Numbered from the stretch's first letter, positions 1 through 8,411 are shown. The stretch is DNA of 26,433 nucleotides from Candidatus Aerophobota bacterium (GCA_003648845.1 QMQA01000001.1:1-26433), one strand, 5' to 3'. Numbers and translations: made by a program. The notes: generated from the sequence alone by a model not told the origin.

Positions 1-156
1 GAGTTGGTGAGACTTTTATGGTGGGTTGTACACGAAGGGCAGGAATTTTGCAGGCCTCTACATTATGCACCACTTCCAGAGGATGTGGTTAAAAAAGCAG
101 AGAATATTATCAAACAGGTTACTTATAATGGCATTTTTCTTTTGAAAAACAGGTGA
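1..156 (+). CDS. pstS: PstS phosphate-binding protein, C-terminal end (partial)
   Basis: The frame is open from the first base to a TGA at 154-156, giving 51 residues. The peptide contains the end typical of PstS periplasmic phosphate-binding proteins: a WW-V-HEGQ stretch, then PLHYAPLP, then a helix ending in TYNG. PstS captures phosphate outside the inner membrane and delivers it to the PstCAB transporter. The gene order pstS-pstC-pstA-pstB-phoU confirms the call. The signal peptide and most of the protein lie left of the window, so ligand-binding residues cannot be checked. Confidence 0.9.
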   Translation, partial: ELVRLLWWVVHEGQEFCRPLHYAPLPEDVVKKAENIIKQVTYNGIFLLKNR

Positions 157-173
157 TTTTCCCGTTTTTCAAA
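141..173 (+). other. A+T-rich hairpin overlapping the pstS stop
   Basis: A perfect 10-bp inverted repeat (TTTGAAAAAC at 141-150, GTTTTTCAAA at 164-173) flanks a 13-base loop that holds the pstS stop codon. The stem is A+T-rich and no T-run follows, so it is a poor intrinsic terminator. It could be an mRNA-processing or stabilising element that sets pstS apart from pstCAB, as in many pst operons. That role is inference. Confidence 0.3.
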
Positions 174-201
174 AAAATGTTTAATCATCTGTTTTCTTTC
201 T

Positions 202-229
202 TTGTCATTTGCGGTAAAATTTATATAAT
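202..229 (+). promoter_or_regulatory. Sigma-70-like promoter before pstC
   Basis: TTGTCA (202-207) is followed after 16 bp by a perfect TATAAT (224-229). It lies in the 133-bp gap between pstS and pstC and would give pstCAB-phoU a start separate from pstS. I could not find a convincing Pho box (11-bp spaced CTGTCAT repeats) around it. Confidence 0.5.
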
Positions 230-289
230 TTTAACCAATAATAAAGATATAATTTATTCAAACAGGTGTAAGAGAAAGCTGGTTATTGA

Positions 290-1273
290 TTGAGAGAAAA
301 CCGGGTGAAAAAGAAGACCGGACAGATGGAACAGCACAGTTCTCATGCTTCAGCTCAAGCTGAAAGTAAACCCGAGACTTTAATCCAGAGTTTGGGCAAA
401 GCTGGCAGATCAGAAAGGGTCTTTCGGGCAATTCTGTATATTTCGGCTCTTTGTTTGGTGATTCTTATAGGCGCTATTTTTCTTTCACTCACTGTGTATT
501 CTTGCCCATCGATTAAAAAGTTTGGATTTAAGTTTCTCCTGGGAAGAGATTGGGATCCTGTATCTGGTCAGTTTGGTGCACTTCCTTTTCTTGTTGGTAC
601 CCTTCTTACCTCCTTTTTAGCTCTTTTAATCTCAACACCTTTTTCCATCTCCATATCTTTATTTTTGGGGGAGTATTTCAGAGAAGGGATAGTATTTTCC
701 TTTCTCAAAAGCGCTATAGAGATTCTGGCGGGAATTCCTTCTGTAATTTACGGGTTCTGGGGACTTTTTGTTTTAGTTCCATTGATAAGAGCAATGCAGC
801 TAAAATTAGGAATTATGCCTTATGGGGTGGGAATATTTACTGCTTCCCTTATACTTTCTGTGATGATTATACCTTACTCTGCCTCTATTGGAAGGGAAGT
901 AATACAAATGGTTCCCTCTGGACTTAAAGAAGCAGCTTTTTCCCTTGGTGCGACACGACTGGAGGTGATAAGAAGCATCATTCTTCCCTATGCCCGTTCA
1001 GGAATAGTTGCAGGAATTTTACTTTCTCTGGGAAGGGCTCTGGGAGAAACTATGGCGGTCACTATGGTGATTGGTAATGCCAATATTTTGCCAGGAAGTA
1101 TTTTTAGTCCGGCGAATACCATGGCCAGCGTTATTGCTAATGAGTTTACAGAAGCAACAGAGACGGTGTATTTATCTTCTCTGGTTGAGATAGGTCTTTT
1201 ACTTTTTATTGTTACCATGATTGTGAATATGATTGGCAGGCATATTGTAAAGAAAATGAGCGTGGAGTCCTGA
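290..1273 (+). CDS. pstC: Phosphate ABC transporter permease PstC
   Basis: This is one of the two inner-membrane permeases of the PstSCAB phosphate importer. The protein has up to 327 residues, a hydrophilic N-terminus of about 45 residues, and about six membrane segments. Its cytoplasmic coupling loop, near residues 205-260, reads GLKEAAFSLGATRLEV and continues to GRALGETMAVTMVIG, the typical PstC EAA signature. The start is uncertain: TTG 290, GTG 305 and ATG 326 are in frame and none has a strong ribosome site. The N-terminal tail before the first membrane segment is not conserved in the family and gives no help. The stop is TGA, and pstA starts one base later. Confidence 0.92.
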   Translation: MRENRVKKKTGQMEQHSSHASAQAESKPETLIQSLGKAGRSERVFRAILYISALCLVILIGAIFLSLTVYSCPSIKKFGFKFLLGRDWDPVSGQFGALPFLVGTLLTSFLALLISTPFSISISLFLGEYFREGIVFSFLKSAIEILAGIPSVIYGFWGLFVLVPLIRAMQLKLGIMPYGVGIFTASLILSVMIIPYSASIGREVIQMVPSGLKEAAFSLGATRLEVIRSIILPYARSGIVAGILLSLGRALGETMAVTMVIGNANILPGSIFSPANTMASVIANEFTEATETVYLSSLVEIGLLLFIVTMIVNMIGRHIVKKMSVES

Positions 1274-1274
1274 T

Positions 1275-2123
1275 ATGCAAGAAGATGTTATTCACCGTAG
1301 AATATTAAAGGACAGAGTCTTCAAAGGTTTTATAATATTTTTTTCTTTTGTATCTATTGTTCCTCTGCTTTTTATTCTTCTTTATATAATTCAAAACGGT
1401 ATTGCAGCCGTTAACTGGCAATTTCTTGTTCATCTTCCCAAACCTGTTGGTGAGGCTGGTGGAGGGATTTCCAACGCCCTGGTAGGTACCTGTATTTTGA
1501 TACTTATCTCCTGTATATTAGCCATCCCTGTGGGAGTTCTGGCTGGTGTTTATCTTTCCGAGCATCGAGAAGGTAAACTCTCGTATCTGGCAAGACTTTG
1601 TGTAGAAGTACTGCAGGGAGTGCCTTCTATTGTAATTGGTATTATTGCCTATGTGTGGGTAGTTCTGCCTCTGGGCAAATTTTCTGCATTTTCCGCAGGT
1701 GTTGCCCTTGGTATTATGATGTTGCCGGTAATTGTAAGGACTACGGAAGAAACCCTGAAGCTTGTTCCTCATCCACTCAAAGAGGCCTCTTTAGCATTGG
1801 GGGTGCCCTATCACAGGACAATTCTTAAAGTAATTTTGCCTGCAGGAATGAGCGGAATTATTACTGGAATTTTGTTAAGTGTGGCACGAATTGCTGGTGA
1901 GACGGCACCACTCCTTTTCACTGCTTTTGGTAGTCCTTTTATGAATCTTAATATTTTTAAACCCATAAGTGCCCTGCCCCTTTTGATCTTTAAATATGCA
2001 ACAAGTCCTTACCCTGAGTGGCATTCTATAGCCTGGGGGGCTTCTTTTGTACTGGTAGTATTTGTTCTGGTGTTAAATCTTATTACCAAGCTGGTGACCC
2101 GGAAATGGAAGGTACAATTTTAA
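1275..2123 (+). CDS. pstA: Phosphate ABC transporter permease PstA
   Basis: This is the second permease subunit, pairing with PstC in the inner membrane. It has 282 residues with about six hydrophobic segments. The permease loop [17 protein letters not shown] and the following [16 protein letters not shown] stretch are diagnostic of PstA. ATG 1275 lies one base after the pstC stop and has GGAG upstream, inside the pstC end. The last 19 bases overlap the start of pstB, so the genes are probably translationally coupled. Confidence 0.93.
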   Translation: MQEDVIHRRILKDRVFKGFIIFFSFVSIVPLLFILLYIIQNGIAAVNWQFLVHLPKPVGEAGGGISNALVGTCILILISCILAIPVGVLAGVYLSEHREGKLSYLARLCVEVLQGVPSIVIGIIAYVWVVLPLGKFSAFSAGVALGIMMLPVIVRTTEETLKLVPHPLKEASLALGVPYHRTILKVILPAGMSGIITGILLSVARIAGETAPLLFTAFGSPFMNLNIFKPISALPLLIFKYATSPYPEWHSIAWGASFVLVVFVLVLNLITKLVTRKWKVQF

Positions 2124-2863
2124 AGATTGAAAATCTATCTGCTTATTTTGGGGAGCAGCAAGTATTGAAAGATATCAATATGTCTATCCCCAGAAAAAAG
2201 GTAACCGCCATTATGGGACCTTCAGGATGCGGGAAGACAACTCTTATCAGATGCATCAACAGAATGCACGAACTTGTACCGGGTGCAAGAGTAACTGGCA
2301 GGGTTCTTTTGGGTGGTAAAAATGTTTATACTATGGATCCCATAATTGTTAGAAGGAAAATAGGAATGGTTTTTCAGGAACCCAACCCATTTCCTACCAT
2401 GAGTATATATGATAATGTGATTGCAGGATATAAGTTAAACGGAATAAAAATATCCAGAGAGGAGCAGGATAGGATTGTTGAGGAGTCTCTGAAAAAGGTA
2501 GCATTGTGGGATGAGGTCAAGGATTCTTTACACAGAAGGGGGACGTTTTTCTCCGGTGGTCAGCAACAAAGACTGTGTATAGCTCGTGCGCTGGCAATGG
2601 AGCCAGAAGTACTTCTGCTTGATGAGCCTACTTCTGCTTTAGACCCGAAGGCTACCTCCCGGATTGAAGAGTTAATCACCGCTCTTAAAAGGCATGTTAC
2701 TATTATTTTGGTTACCCATAATATTGCCCAGGCAGCGAGAGTCTCTGATTTTACGGCCTTTTTATATGTAGGTGAATTGATTGAGTTTGGACCATCTGAG
2801 AAACTCTTTTCTGTACCTGAAGATAAAAGGACAGAAGAATATTTAACAGGAAAATTTGGATAG
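2105..2863 (+). CDS. pstB: Phosphate ABC transporter ATPase PstB
   Basis: This ATPase powers phosphate import through PstCA on the cytoplasmic face. It has 252 residues. The Walker A motif GPSGCGKTT is at 38-46, the Q-loop reads [10 protein letters not shown], the ABC signature is FSGGQQQRL, Walker B is [12 protein letters not shown], and the switch histidine lies in LVTHN. The '[13 protein letters not shown]' insert after Walker A is typical of PstB and separates it from other importer ATPases. ATG 2105 was chosen because homology starts there; the reading frame continues upstream only as a shadow of pstA. It overlaps pstA by 19 bases. Confidence 0.95.
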   Translation: MEGTILKIENLSAYFGEQQVLKDINMSIPRKKVTAIMGPSGCGKTTLIRCINRMHELVPGARVTGRVLLGGKNVYTMDPIIVRRKIGMVFQEPNPFPTMSIYDNVIAGYKLNGIKISREEQDRIVEESLKKVALWDEVKDSLHRRGTFFSGGQQQRLCIARALAMEPEVLLLDEPTSALDPKATSRIEELITALKRHVTIILVTHNIAQAARVSDFTAFLYVGELIEFGPSEKLFSVPEDKRTEEYLTGKFG

Positions 2864-2871
2864 GAGGCAGG

Positions 2872-3531
2872 ATGCTAAGGGAAAAATTAACCACTCTTAA
2901 AAAAGACCTGATAGAGTATGCTACTCTGGTAGAACGTATGATTGAGGATAGTGTAAAAGGGCTGTTGCAACGGGACAGCCAGCTTCTTGAGGATGTGATA
3001 GAAAAAGAGGAGCCAGAGGCAAATGAGTGGGAAATGCAGCTTGATGATTTGTGCACCAACTTAATTGCTCGATACCAGCCTAAGGCGAAGGACCTGAGAG
3101 TAATACTGATGGTTTTGAAGATGAATAATGATCTTGAGAGAATGGGTGATCATGCTGTAAACATTGCAGAAAGCAGTCTTTTTCTTGTAGCAAGGCCCCT
3201 GGTAAAACCATTAATAGATATACCAAACATGGCAAAGATTGCAATGAAAATGTTAAAGGACAGCATAAATTCTTTTATAGATGAGAATGCAAAATTAGCC
3301 AAGGATGTTTGTGAAAGGGATGATACTGTCGATGCCCTAAGAGATCAGATTATAAGAGAACTGATTACTTTTATGAGTTCAGACCCTTCTACTATAGAGC
3401 GCTCTTTTCATTTGATAAGAATCTCCACTAATTTAGAACGCATAGCCGATCTATCAACAAATATCTGTGAAGATGTAATATTTATGGTTGAGGGAAGAGT
3501 TATAAAACACCACAGAGAAGAGCTAAATTAG
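2872..3531 (+). CDS. phoU: Phosphate signalling regulator PhoU
   Basis: PhoU is the cytoplasmic helical-bundle protein that links PstSCAB activity to the phosphate sensor kinase and restrains uptake. It has 219 residues, the usual size, made of two PhoU repeats. Each repeat carries its metal-site motif: NNDLERMGDHAVNIAE in the first half and STNLERIADLSTNICED in the second. ATG 2872 follows a strong AGGAGG site, 8 bp after pstB. The gene ends convergently with metF and the two overlap by 9 bases, so no terminator fits between them. No phoB or phoR is in view. Confidence 0.93.
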   Translation: MLREKLTTLKKDLIEYATLVERMIEDSVKGLLQRDSQLLEDVIEKEEPEANEWEMQLDDLCTNLIARYQPKAKDLRVILMVLKMNNDLERMGDHAVNIAESSLFLVARPLVKPLIDIPNMAKIAMKMLKDSINSFIDENAKLAKDVCERDDTVDALRDQIIRELITFMSSDPSTIERSFHLIRISTNLERIADLSTNICEDVIFMVEGRVIKHHREELN

Positions 3532-4398
3532 CCCTGATTTTTCCAGAACATCGGGAACGTACCTGTCCCATCCAAGAGGCATAAGGTGTACTCCCTGACA
3601 CATTCCTTTGAGTTCTTTTATCAGAGATGCTGCTATCTGGATGCTTTTTTTGGGGCGCTCCTCCTTAGGTGCTGCAGCCATTATTTTTATGAGATTGTCC
3701 GGAACAAATACGCCCGAAACGTTAGCATTCATAAATTTTGCCATACCAGCTGACTTTAAAAGAACTATACCCACCATTACAGGAACCTTGATGTGTTCCA
3801 CTTTGCGGATAAACTCCTCAAACTTTTTAACGTCATAGACGGCCTGGGTCTGGAAAAATTGGGCTCCAGCTTCTGCTTTCAGCTCCATCTTGATTATCTG
3901 AGGCTCAAGAGGGTCTGCCCCTGGATTGGCTACTGCTCCCAGACAGAAATCTGGAGAGCCATCCAATTTGTTTCCCACCAGATCTTTTCCTTCCATCAGA
4001 GTTTTTGCTGCCCTTATAAGGTTTACCGAGTCAAGGTCAAAAACAGGCTTTGATTCAGGGTCATCACCCAGGACATTGTGGTCACCGGTGAGGCATAAAA
4101 CATTTTCCACCCCCAATACATAAGCTGAGAGAAGATCCGACTGAAGAGCCAATCTATTCCTGTCTCTACAGGTTAACTGAAATACAGGTTCAAGCCCTCT
4201 TTCCTTTAGCAGTTTGCAGACAGCAAGTGAGCCCAATCTCATTACTGAACTTTGAAGGTCGGTAACGTTTATGGCATCAACCTTTCCTTTTAACTCCTCT
4301 GCTTCTTTAAGAACAGGTTCTATGTTTGTTCCCTTGGGAGGACCAATTTCGGAAGTAACGACAAATTTTCCTTTGTTGAAAAGTTCGGTGAGTTTCAT
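3523..4398 (-). CDS. metF: Methylenetetrahydrofolate reductase (MetF)
   Basis: A flavoprotein that reduces 5,10-methylene-THF to 5-methyl-THF, feeding the methyl branch of the Wood-Ljungdahl pathway or methionine synthesis. It has 291 residues forming a single TIM barrel. The family's catalytic Glu is E17 in SEIGPP, and the LTGDH motif near residue 106 matches the Asp that contacts the flavin. The ATG overlaps the metV stop by four bases (ATGA) with GAGGTG just upstream. Directly adjacent metV marks the MetVF type of acetogens, which is not a simple NADH enzyme. It is the last gene of an operon headed by a hydrogenase, so H2 may be the electron source. Confidence 0.92.
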   Translation of the reverse strand: MKLTELFNKGKFVVTSEIGPPKGTNIEPVLKEAEELKGKVDAINVTDLQSSVMRLGSLAVCKLLKERGLEPVFQLTCRDRNRLALQSDLLSAYVLGVENVLCLTGDHNVLGDDPESKPVFDLDSVNLIRAAKTLMEGKDLVGNKLDGSPDFCLGAVANPGADPLEPQIIKMELKAEAGAQFFQTQAVYDVKKFEEFIRKVEHIKVPVMVGIVLLKSAGMAKFMNANVSGVFVPDNLIKIMAAAPKEERPKKSIQIAASLIKELKGMCQGVHLMPLGWDRYVPDVLEKSGLI

Positions 4399-5087
4399 TT
4401 TACCACCTCTTTTTCCTCTTCTTCAAATTCCAGGGCCCAGAAGATACTTTTCTTTCTCGTTGCTGGGGGTTGCATTAAATTCCAGTTACGAGGAGGATTG
4501 ATTCTTCTCAAATTTTCGAGCTTACCTATCTCTTTTAACCTTTCATAGATTTTTGTCCAGGCACAATCCTTCTCCGGATCTACCTCACACCTGCCCTTGT
4601 CTGAACCACCACAGGCTCCATTTACCAGGTTTTTTGGACAGTTAGCGTAAGGGCATATTCCTCCTGTTACATCCAGCTTGCAGTCCCCACATTGAAGACA
4701 TCTTTCCTCTCCAGTCCAGACTCCTGAAAATCCTCCCATGTAAATGGTGTTGTCTGCTGGATGAACCGGGAGATTAATCATACTGGCAACTGCCTGAACC
4801 CCAATTCCACAGGAACTTACCAGGATAGAGTCCGAGTTGTAAATGTTGCTTATATATCTGTTTAGTTTAAGAGCTACCAATACCTTATTACAGGCAAAGT
4901 CAACTACAAAGGAGCCTGTTATTTTTTTCCCTTCCTCCTCCAATTTTTTTCTTAACTGGTCAAGTCCTTTTTTTCCCCCTGTTTGACAGGCTTCTGAACA
5001 TCCTCCACAGGCTATAAGAAAGATATTTTTATCTTGGGTAAGAGAATTTAGTATTTCATCCCACGGTTTTCTTTCAGAGACTAACAT
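4395..5087 (-). CDS. metV: MetV, Fe-S partner of methylenetetrahydrofolate reductase
   Basis: MetV is the cysteine-rich partner of MetF in acetogens and relatives; it is thought to carry electrons to the MetF flavin. The protein has 230 residues with 13 cysteines: C27, C30, C34, C66 and C93 in the N-terminal half, then C130, C133, C136, C145, C150, C159, C167 and C175. The second group, with ICPYANCPKNLVNGACGG, is the MTHFR C-terminal zinc/Fe-S domain. ATG 5087 follows GGGAGGAGG, 22 bp after the hydrogenase large subunit. How many clusters bind, and whether one site holds zinc, cannot be told from sequence. Confidence 0.88.
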   Translation of the reverse strand: MLVSERKPWDEILNSLTQDKNIFLIACGGCSEACQTGGKKGLDQLRKKLEEEGKKITGSFVVDFACNKVLVALKLNRYISNIYNSDSILVSSCGIGVQAVASMINLPVHPADNTIYMGGFSGVWTGEERCLQCGDCKLDVTGGICPYANCPKNLVNGACGGSDKGRCEVDPEKDCAWTKIYERLKEIGKLENLRRINPPRNWNLMQPPATRKKSIFWALEFEEEEKEVVK

Positions 5088-5109
5088 AGTCCTCCTCCCT
5101 TCAATAAAT

Positions 5110-6669
5110 CTAACTCACCAGGAACTTTGCCAGATTTTTCCTTTTGGGAGTTATAAGATGAACTGCACAGGCAAGACAGGGATCAAAAGACCGCACACAT
5201 CTTACAATCTCAAAAGGATTTCTGGAGTCTTTTATTTTTAAGCCGAGAAGGGCCTTCTCCAGAGGTCCTGGATTATCCTCATCATCTTTTGGAGAAACAT
5301 TCCAGGTAGTGGGAACCACCAGTTGATAATTATCTATTATCTTATCTTTTATCCTTATCCAGTGCCCCAGTGCTCCACGAGGAGCTTCAGTTATCCCTAT
5401 TCCTTCTGCCTGGTCAGGAAGAGAATAGGGGGTGTAAACTGGTTCATCAACTTTTAGCTGTAGAGTCCACTCGGCCATTTTGTCAGCAACCAGTTTTGCA
5501 TCAAGTGCTCTTGCGATGTGTCTTCCCAGAGTGGAAGAGAGCAGAGCAGGTTTTCCTCCTATGTAAGGAAGAACGGTTTCCACAGCTTCTTTAACATCTT
5601 TTTTATTTCCGTAATATCCAACTATCATTCTTGCTGCAGGCCCCACCTCACAGGCAAGTCCCTTATAACGGGGCGCCTTCAACCAGGAGTAGCCTTTTTC
5701 TTTTTTCTCATCTATTTTTGTTATTCCCCGGGAAGGATGTAGATTTGAGGTCTCCTGGGAGTACCAGCTATATTTTACATGCTCTGTGATACCTTTAACA
5801 TCAAGTGAGTGATAAGTGAAATCTTGAGTTACCACTCCCTGCAAGAAAAGACGCTCTCTTCTGCTCTGGTCTATTTCTTCAGAGTCAAGATTAAAAGCCC
5901 CGTAACAGAGAAAATTCTTATGAGATGAGCCCTGATAAAGGTGGTCTTCGTAAAATTTAATCAGGGCTAAGGTATCTGGAAGGTAAAAATTGTCTATAAA
6001 ATCTCTTATTTCATTCAATCTCCACAAGAAAGATGCTATCTTGTCCGGGGTGGGTTTTTCCGTAACTCCTCCTGCAACCGTTGCGACATTGTGAGGCATT
6101 TTTCCTCCAAATATGGCCAGCATCTCGTGGCATTTTTTTCTTATCTCGAGGGCCTTGATGTAATGAGCGGCAAACTCCTGGTTTGTCTTTCTGTCCAGTC
6201 TATAGTCTCCTTCATATCTGGGTGTGAAAGGAGAAAGCTCACCTCTTCCCAGAAATTTTTTTAAGGAGATAAGGTCTGCATCTTTTCCTTCATACTCAGA
6301 CAGTGCTGCAACATCAAAGAAATCCAGAGTAGCAAGATGATAAAAATGGAGAATATGAGACTGGAGAAAATTTGCCCCAAGTATGAGATTTCTAATAATT
6401 CTGGCGTTGTCAGGTATAGATTTTTCTACGCCAAATGCGTTATCCAGAGCAAAAACAGAGGCAGTAGCATGGGATGCAGGACATACTCCACAGACGCGCT
6501 GGGTAATCTGAGAAGCATCTCGAGGGTCTCTCCCTTTTAAGATTATCTCCCATCCCCTGAAGAGAGTCCCACCAACGCAGGCATCTTTAACCTGACCATT
6601 ATCCACCATCACCTCAACTTTAAGGTGGCCTTCAATTCTGGTTATAGGATCTATGACGATTTTCTCCAT
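5110..6669 (-). CDS. NiFe hydrogenase large (catalytic) subunit
   Basis: This subunit holds the Ni-Fe centre that splits or forms H2. It has 519 residues. The N-terminal ligand motif is RVCGVCPASH (C60, C63, H67), and the C-terminal motif is DPCLACAVH (C498, C501, H504). A tail of 15 residues after H504 should be removed by a maturation protease. The motifs resemble group 1/2 uptake-type enzymes. ATG 6669 was chosen because it has AAGGAG upstream and matches the family start IDPITRIEGH; a longer frame up to 6765 only shadows the small subunit gene. It lies one base after the small subunit stop and upstream of metV. No hyp or protease gene is in view. Confidence 0.93.
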   Translation of the reverse strand: MEKIVIDPITRIEGHLKVEVMVDNGQVKDACVGGTLFRGWEIILKGRDPRDASQITQRVCGVCPASHATASVFALDNAFGVEKSIPDNARIIRNLILGANFLQSHILHFYHLATLDFFDVAALSEYEGKDADLISLKKFLGRGELSPFTPRYEGDYRLDRKTNQEFAAHYIKALEIRKKCHEMLAIFGGKMPHNVATVAGGVTEKPTPDKIASFLWRLNEIRDFIDNFYLPDTLALIKFYEDHLYQGSSHKNFLCYGAFNLDSEEIDQSRRERLFLQGVVTQDFTYHSLDVKGITEHVKYSWYSQETSNLHPSRGITKIDEKKEKGYSWLKAPRYKGLACEVGPAARMIVGYYGNKKDVKEAVETVLPYIGGKPALLSSTLGRHIARALDAKLVADKMAEWTLQLKVDEPVYTPYSLPDQAEGIGITEAPRGALGHWIRIKDKIIDNYQLVVPTTWNVSPKDDEDNPGPLEKALLGLKIKDSRNPFEIVRCVRSFDPCLACAVHLITPKRKNLAKFLVS

Positions 6670-6670
6670 A

Positions 6671-7546
6671 TTAGTTCTCCTTTTCGAGCTGCAATTTAAA
6701 CTTTTCCCAGGAGGATATCTTTTTGTAAAATGGTCCTGAAACATCAGGAAAAATGGGCTCAACACACCCCAGGCAAGGTGACCCTGCTCCTATGACCCAG
6801 TTTACCCCACCATTCCACAGGCGATTGGGACAATCTGCATAGGTAAAAGGACCCTTACATCCAAGCTCGTATAAACACCCTTCTTCACCAAAATTTCTGG
6901 CAAATTTACCCTCGTCAAAAAAAGGTCGGCGAGGACAGTTTTCATGAATCAGCCTACCATAGATTAATTTAGGTCTCTTAAGCTCATCCAGCTTTTCGCT
7001 TGAGGGAACACCATTGAGGATAATATCGGCAACTGTGGCCACAAACCAGTCAGGATGGGGAGGGCATCCGGGGATATTTATACAGGGAACTTTTATATTC
7101 TCCTCTTTGAGAACCTCCATTGCTGATTTTGACCCGGTGGGGTTGGGTTTTGCAGCAGGAATTCCTCCAAAGGCAGCACAGGTGCCCAGAGCTATGATAC
7201 AGAGTGCATTTTGAGATAATTCCTTGAAACGTGAGTAAACGGTTACAGGTTCACCCTTTTCTTCTCCCACGGTGGCAAATACGCCATTTTTTGCTGTAGG
7301 TATTGCTCCTTCCAGCACAAGAAGATAACCGGTCCCCTTACTTTTGGCAAGCATTACTTCTATGGATAACTCACCACTTGCTGCCATTAAGGTGGGATGG
7401 AATACAAAGCTTATGTGTTTTCCAGGGACAATCTCATCCAGCAACAAATTTCTTATGGTGGGACTTACAGAATTCATAATAGATACCGAACATCCACTAC
7501 ATCCTGCTCCCTGTAGCCAGATTACTGTCTGCTCTTTCACCTGCAT
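6671..7546 (-). CDS. NiFe hydrogenase small (Fe-S) subunit, no Tat signal
   Basis: This subunit carries electrons between the Ni-Fe site and a partner through three Fe-S clusters. It has 291 residues. The proximal cluster ligands are C16, C19, C123 and C161. The distal ligands are H201, C204, C224 and C230. The medial ligands are C239, C258 and C261. The cluster pattern is that of group 1/2 uptake hydrogenases. There is no twin-arginine signal and no C-terminal membrane anchor. A stop codon four codons before ATG 7546 rules out a longer N-terminus in this frame, so the enzyme is predicted to be cytoplasmic. A GGGGGAGG ribosome site precedes the ATG. Confidence 0.93.
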   Translation of the reverse strand: MQVKEQTVIWLQGAGCSGCSVSIMNSVSPTIRNLLLDEIVPGKHISFVFHPTLMAASGELSIEVMLAKSKGTGYLLVLEGAIPTAKNGVFATVGEEKGEPVTVYSRFKELSQNALCIIALGTCAAFGGIPAAKPNPTGSKSAMEVLKEENIKVPCINIPGCPPHPDWFVATVADIILNGVPSSEKLDELKRPKLIYGRLIHENCPRRPFFDEGKFARNFGEEGCLYELGCKGPFTYADCPNRLWNGGVNWVIGAGSPCLGCVEPIFPDVSGPFYKKISSWEKFKLQLEKEN

Positions 7547-7586
7547 TATCCTCCCCCTTTAAACGAGATAATTAAATTAGGGAAAA

Positions 7587-7614
7587 ATTATACCAGAACA
7601 TCTTTATTTGTCAA
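7587..7614 (-). promoter_or_regulatory. Strong promoter of the hydrogenase-metVF operon
   Basis: Read on the minus strand, a perfect TTGACA (7614-7609) is followed after 16 bp by a perfect TATAAT (7592-7587) preceded by TGG, an extended -10 element. The inferred start lies about 35 bases before the small-subunit ATG. It is the best promoter match in the window. Confidence 0.75.
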
Positions 7615-7656
7615 CCGCCGCCGCAAAAAAAGAAAAAAGGGACAGACAACTTTTTT

Positions 7657-7684
7657 TTGACAGGGAAGAGAAATTTGCTATTTT
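7657..7684 (+). promoter_or_regulatory. Promoter of the DUF3108 gene
   Basis: TTGACA (7657-7662), a 16-bp spacer and TATTTT (7679-7684) with an upstream TGC (extended -10). Transcription would begin near 7691, right at the predicted ATG (7692), which suggests a leaderless message. It diverges from the hydrogenase promoter, with about 42 bp between the two -35 boxes. Confidence 0.5.
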
Positions 7685-7691
7685 ATCGACA

Positions 7692-8411
7692 ATGATAAGA
7701 AAAACAGCAGGTATTTTTATTGGGGTATTTTTTTTATTAAACTCTCTCTCTTTTGCTCACCCTTTCCGCCCGGGGGAGAAGCTTTCTTATACCATCAAAT
7801 TAATTGGAATCCCTGCAGGGAGCCAGGTTTTACAGGTAAAAGAAATTGTTGAGGATGAGACAGGCCCCCTCTATCTTCTCACTTCAAAGGTAAAAAGTTC
7901 TGGCGTTGTGTCTTTTTTCTTTCATCTGGAGGACGAGATTGAAAGTTATGTTGATGCAAAAACTCTTTTTCCTCGATTTGTAAGGATAAAAATTCAGGAG
8001 GACTCCCGCAGAGAAAATGTGGAGGTTGAGATTAAAAAGGAAGATAAAATAAAAGCTTTCATCTGGGATAAAAAGAGGGAAAGAAAATGGGAAAAGAAGC
8101 TTTCTTCCCCTCCTCTTGATATACTCAGTCTGATTTACTGGATAAGGGCACAGGATTTAAAAATAGGAAAAAAGTACGAGGTTCTTTTACTTGATATACC
8201 CGGCAGTTTTAAAAAGATTCAGTTTGAGATATCTGGACTCGATAAAGCTTACACCTATCTGGGGGTTTTTTCTGCGCTTGTGTGCGAACAAAAAGGGGTG
8301 GAAAATGGAATAAAAGTGTGGTTTTCTCAAGATAAAAGACATCTTCCCCTCTATATTCAAATAGCAACCCCTTTTGGCTATTTAAAGGCAATTCTGCGTG
8401 AGATAGGTTAA
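7692..8411 (+). CDS. DUF3108 family secreted protein
   Basis: The protein has 239 residues with a clear N-terminal signal peptide: basic MIRK, a hydrophobic core, and cleavage expected near SFAHP. The mature part begins RPGEKLSYTIKLIGIPAGS and alternates short beta strands, matching the DUF3108 family of periplasmic or outer-membrane-associated proteins of unknown function. ATG 7692 was chosen for the signal peptide; the frame runs further upstream to 7608 but that part overlaps the promoters. No ribosome site lies at normal distance. The stop overlaps that of the convergent barrel gene by four bases. No specific function is known to me. Confidence 0.75.
   Translation: MIRKTAGIFIGVFFLLNSLSFAHPFRPGEKLSYTIKLIGIPAGSQVLQVKEIVEDETGPLYLLTSKVKSSGVVSFFFHLEDEIESYVDAKTLFPRFVRIKIQEDSRRENVEVEIKKEDKIKAFIWDKKRERKWEKKLSSPPLDILSLIYWIRAQDLKIGKKYEVLLLDIPGSFKKIQFEISGLDKAYTYLGVFSALVCEQKGVENGIKVWFSQDKRHLPLYIQIATPFGYLKAILREIG

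Noticed and set aside
141..173. Rho-independent terminator after pstS
   Set aside because: The stem is A+T-rich, the loop is long and no T-run follows.
189..208. Pho box before pstC
   Set aside because: CTGTTTT and TTGTCAT are 13 bp apart, not 11, and the first half matches poorly.
6670..6765. Extended N-terminus for the hydrogenase large subunit
   Set aside because: The extra 32 codons overlap the small-subunit gene, do not match the family, and ATG 6669 has a strong AAGGAG site.
7615..7625. Short CCG-rich patch between the divergent promoters
   Set aside because: Only about ten bases with no symmetry or partner; likely chance.
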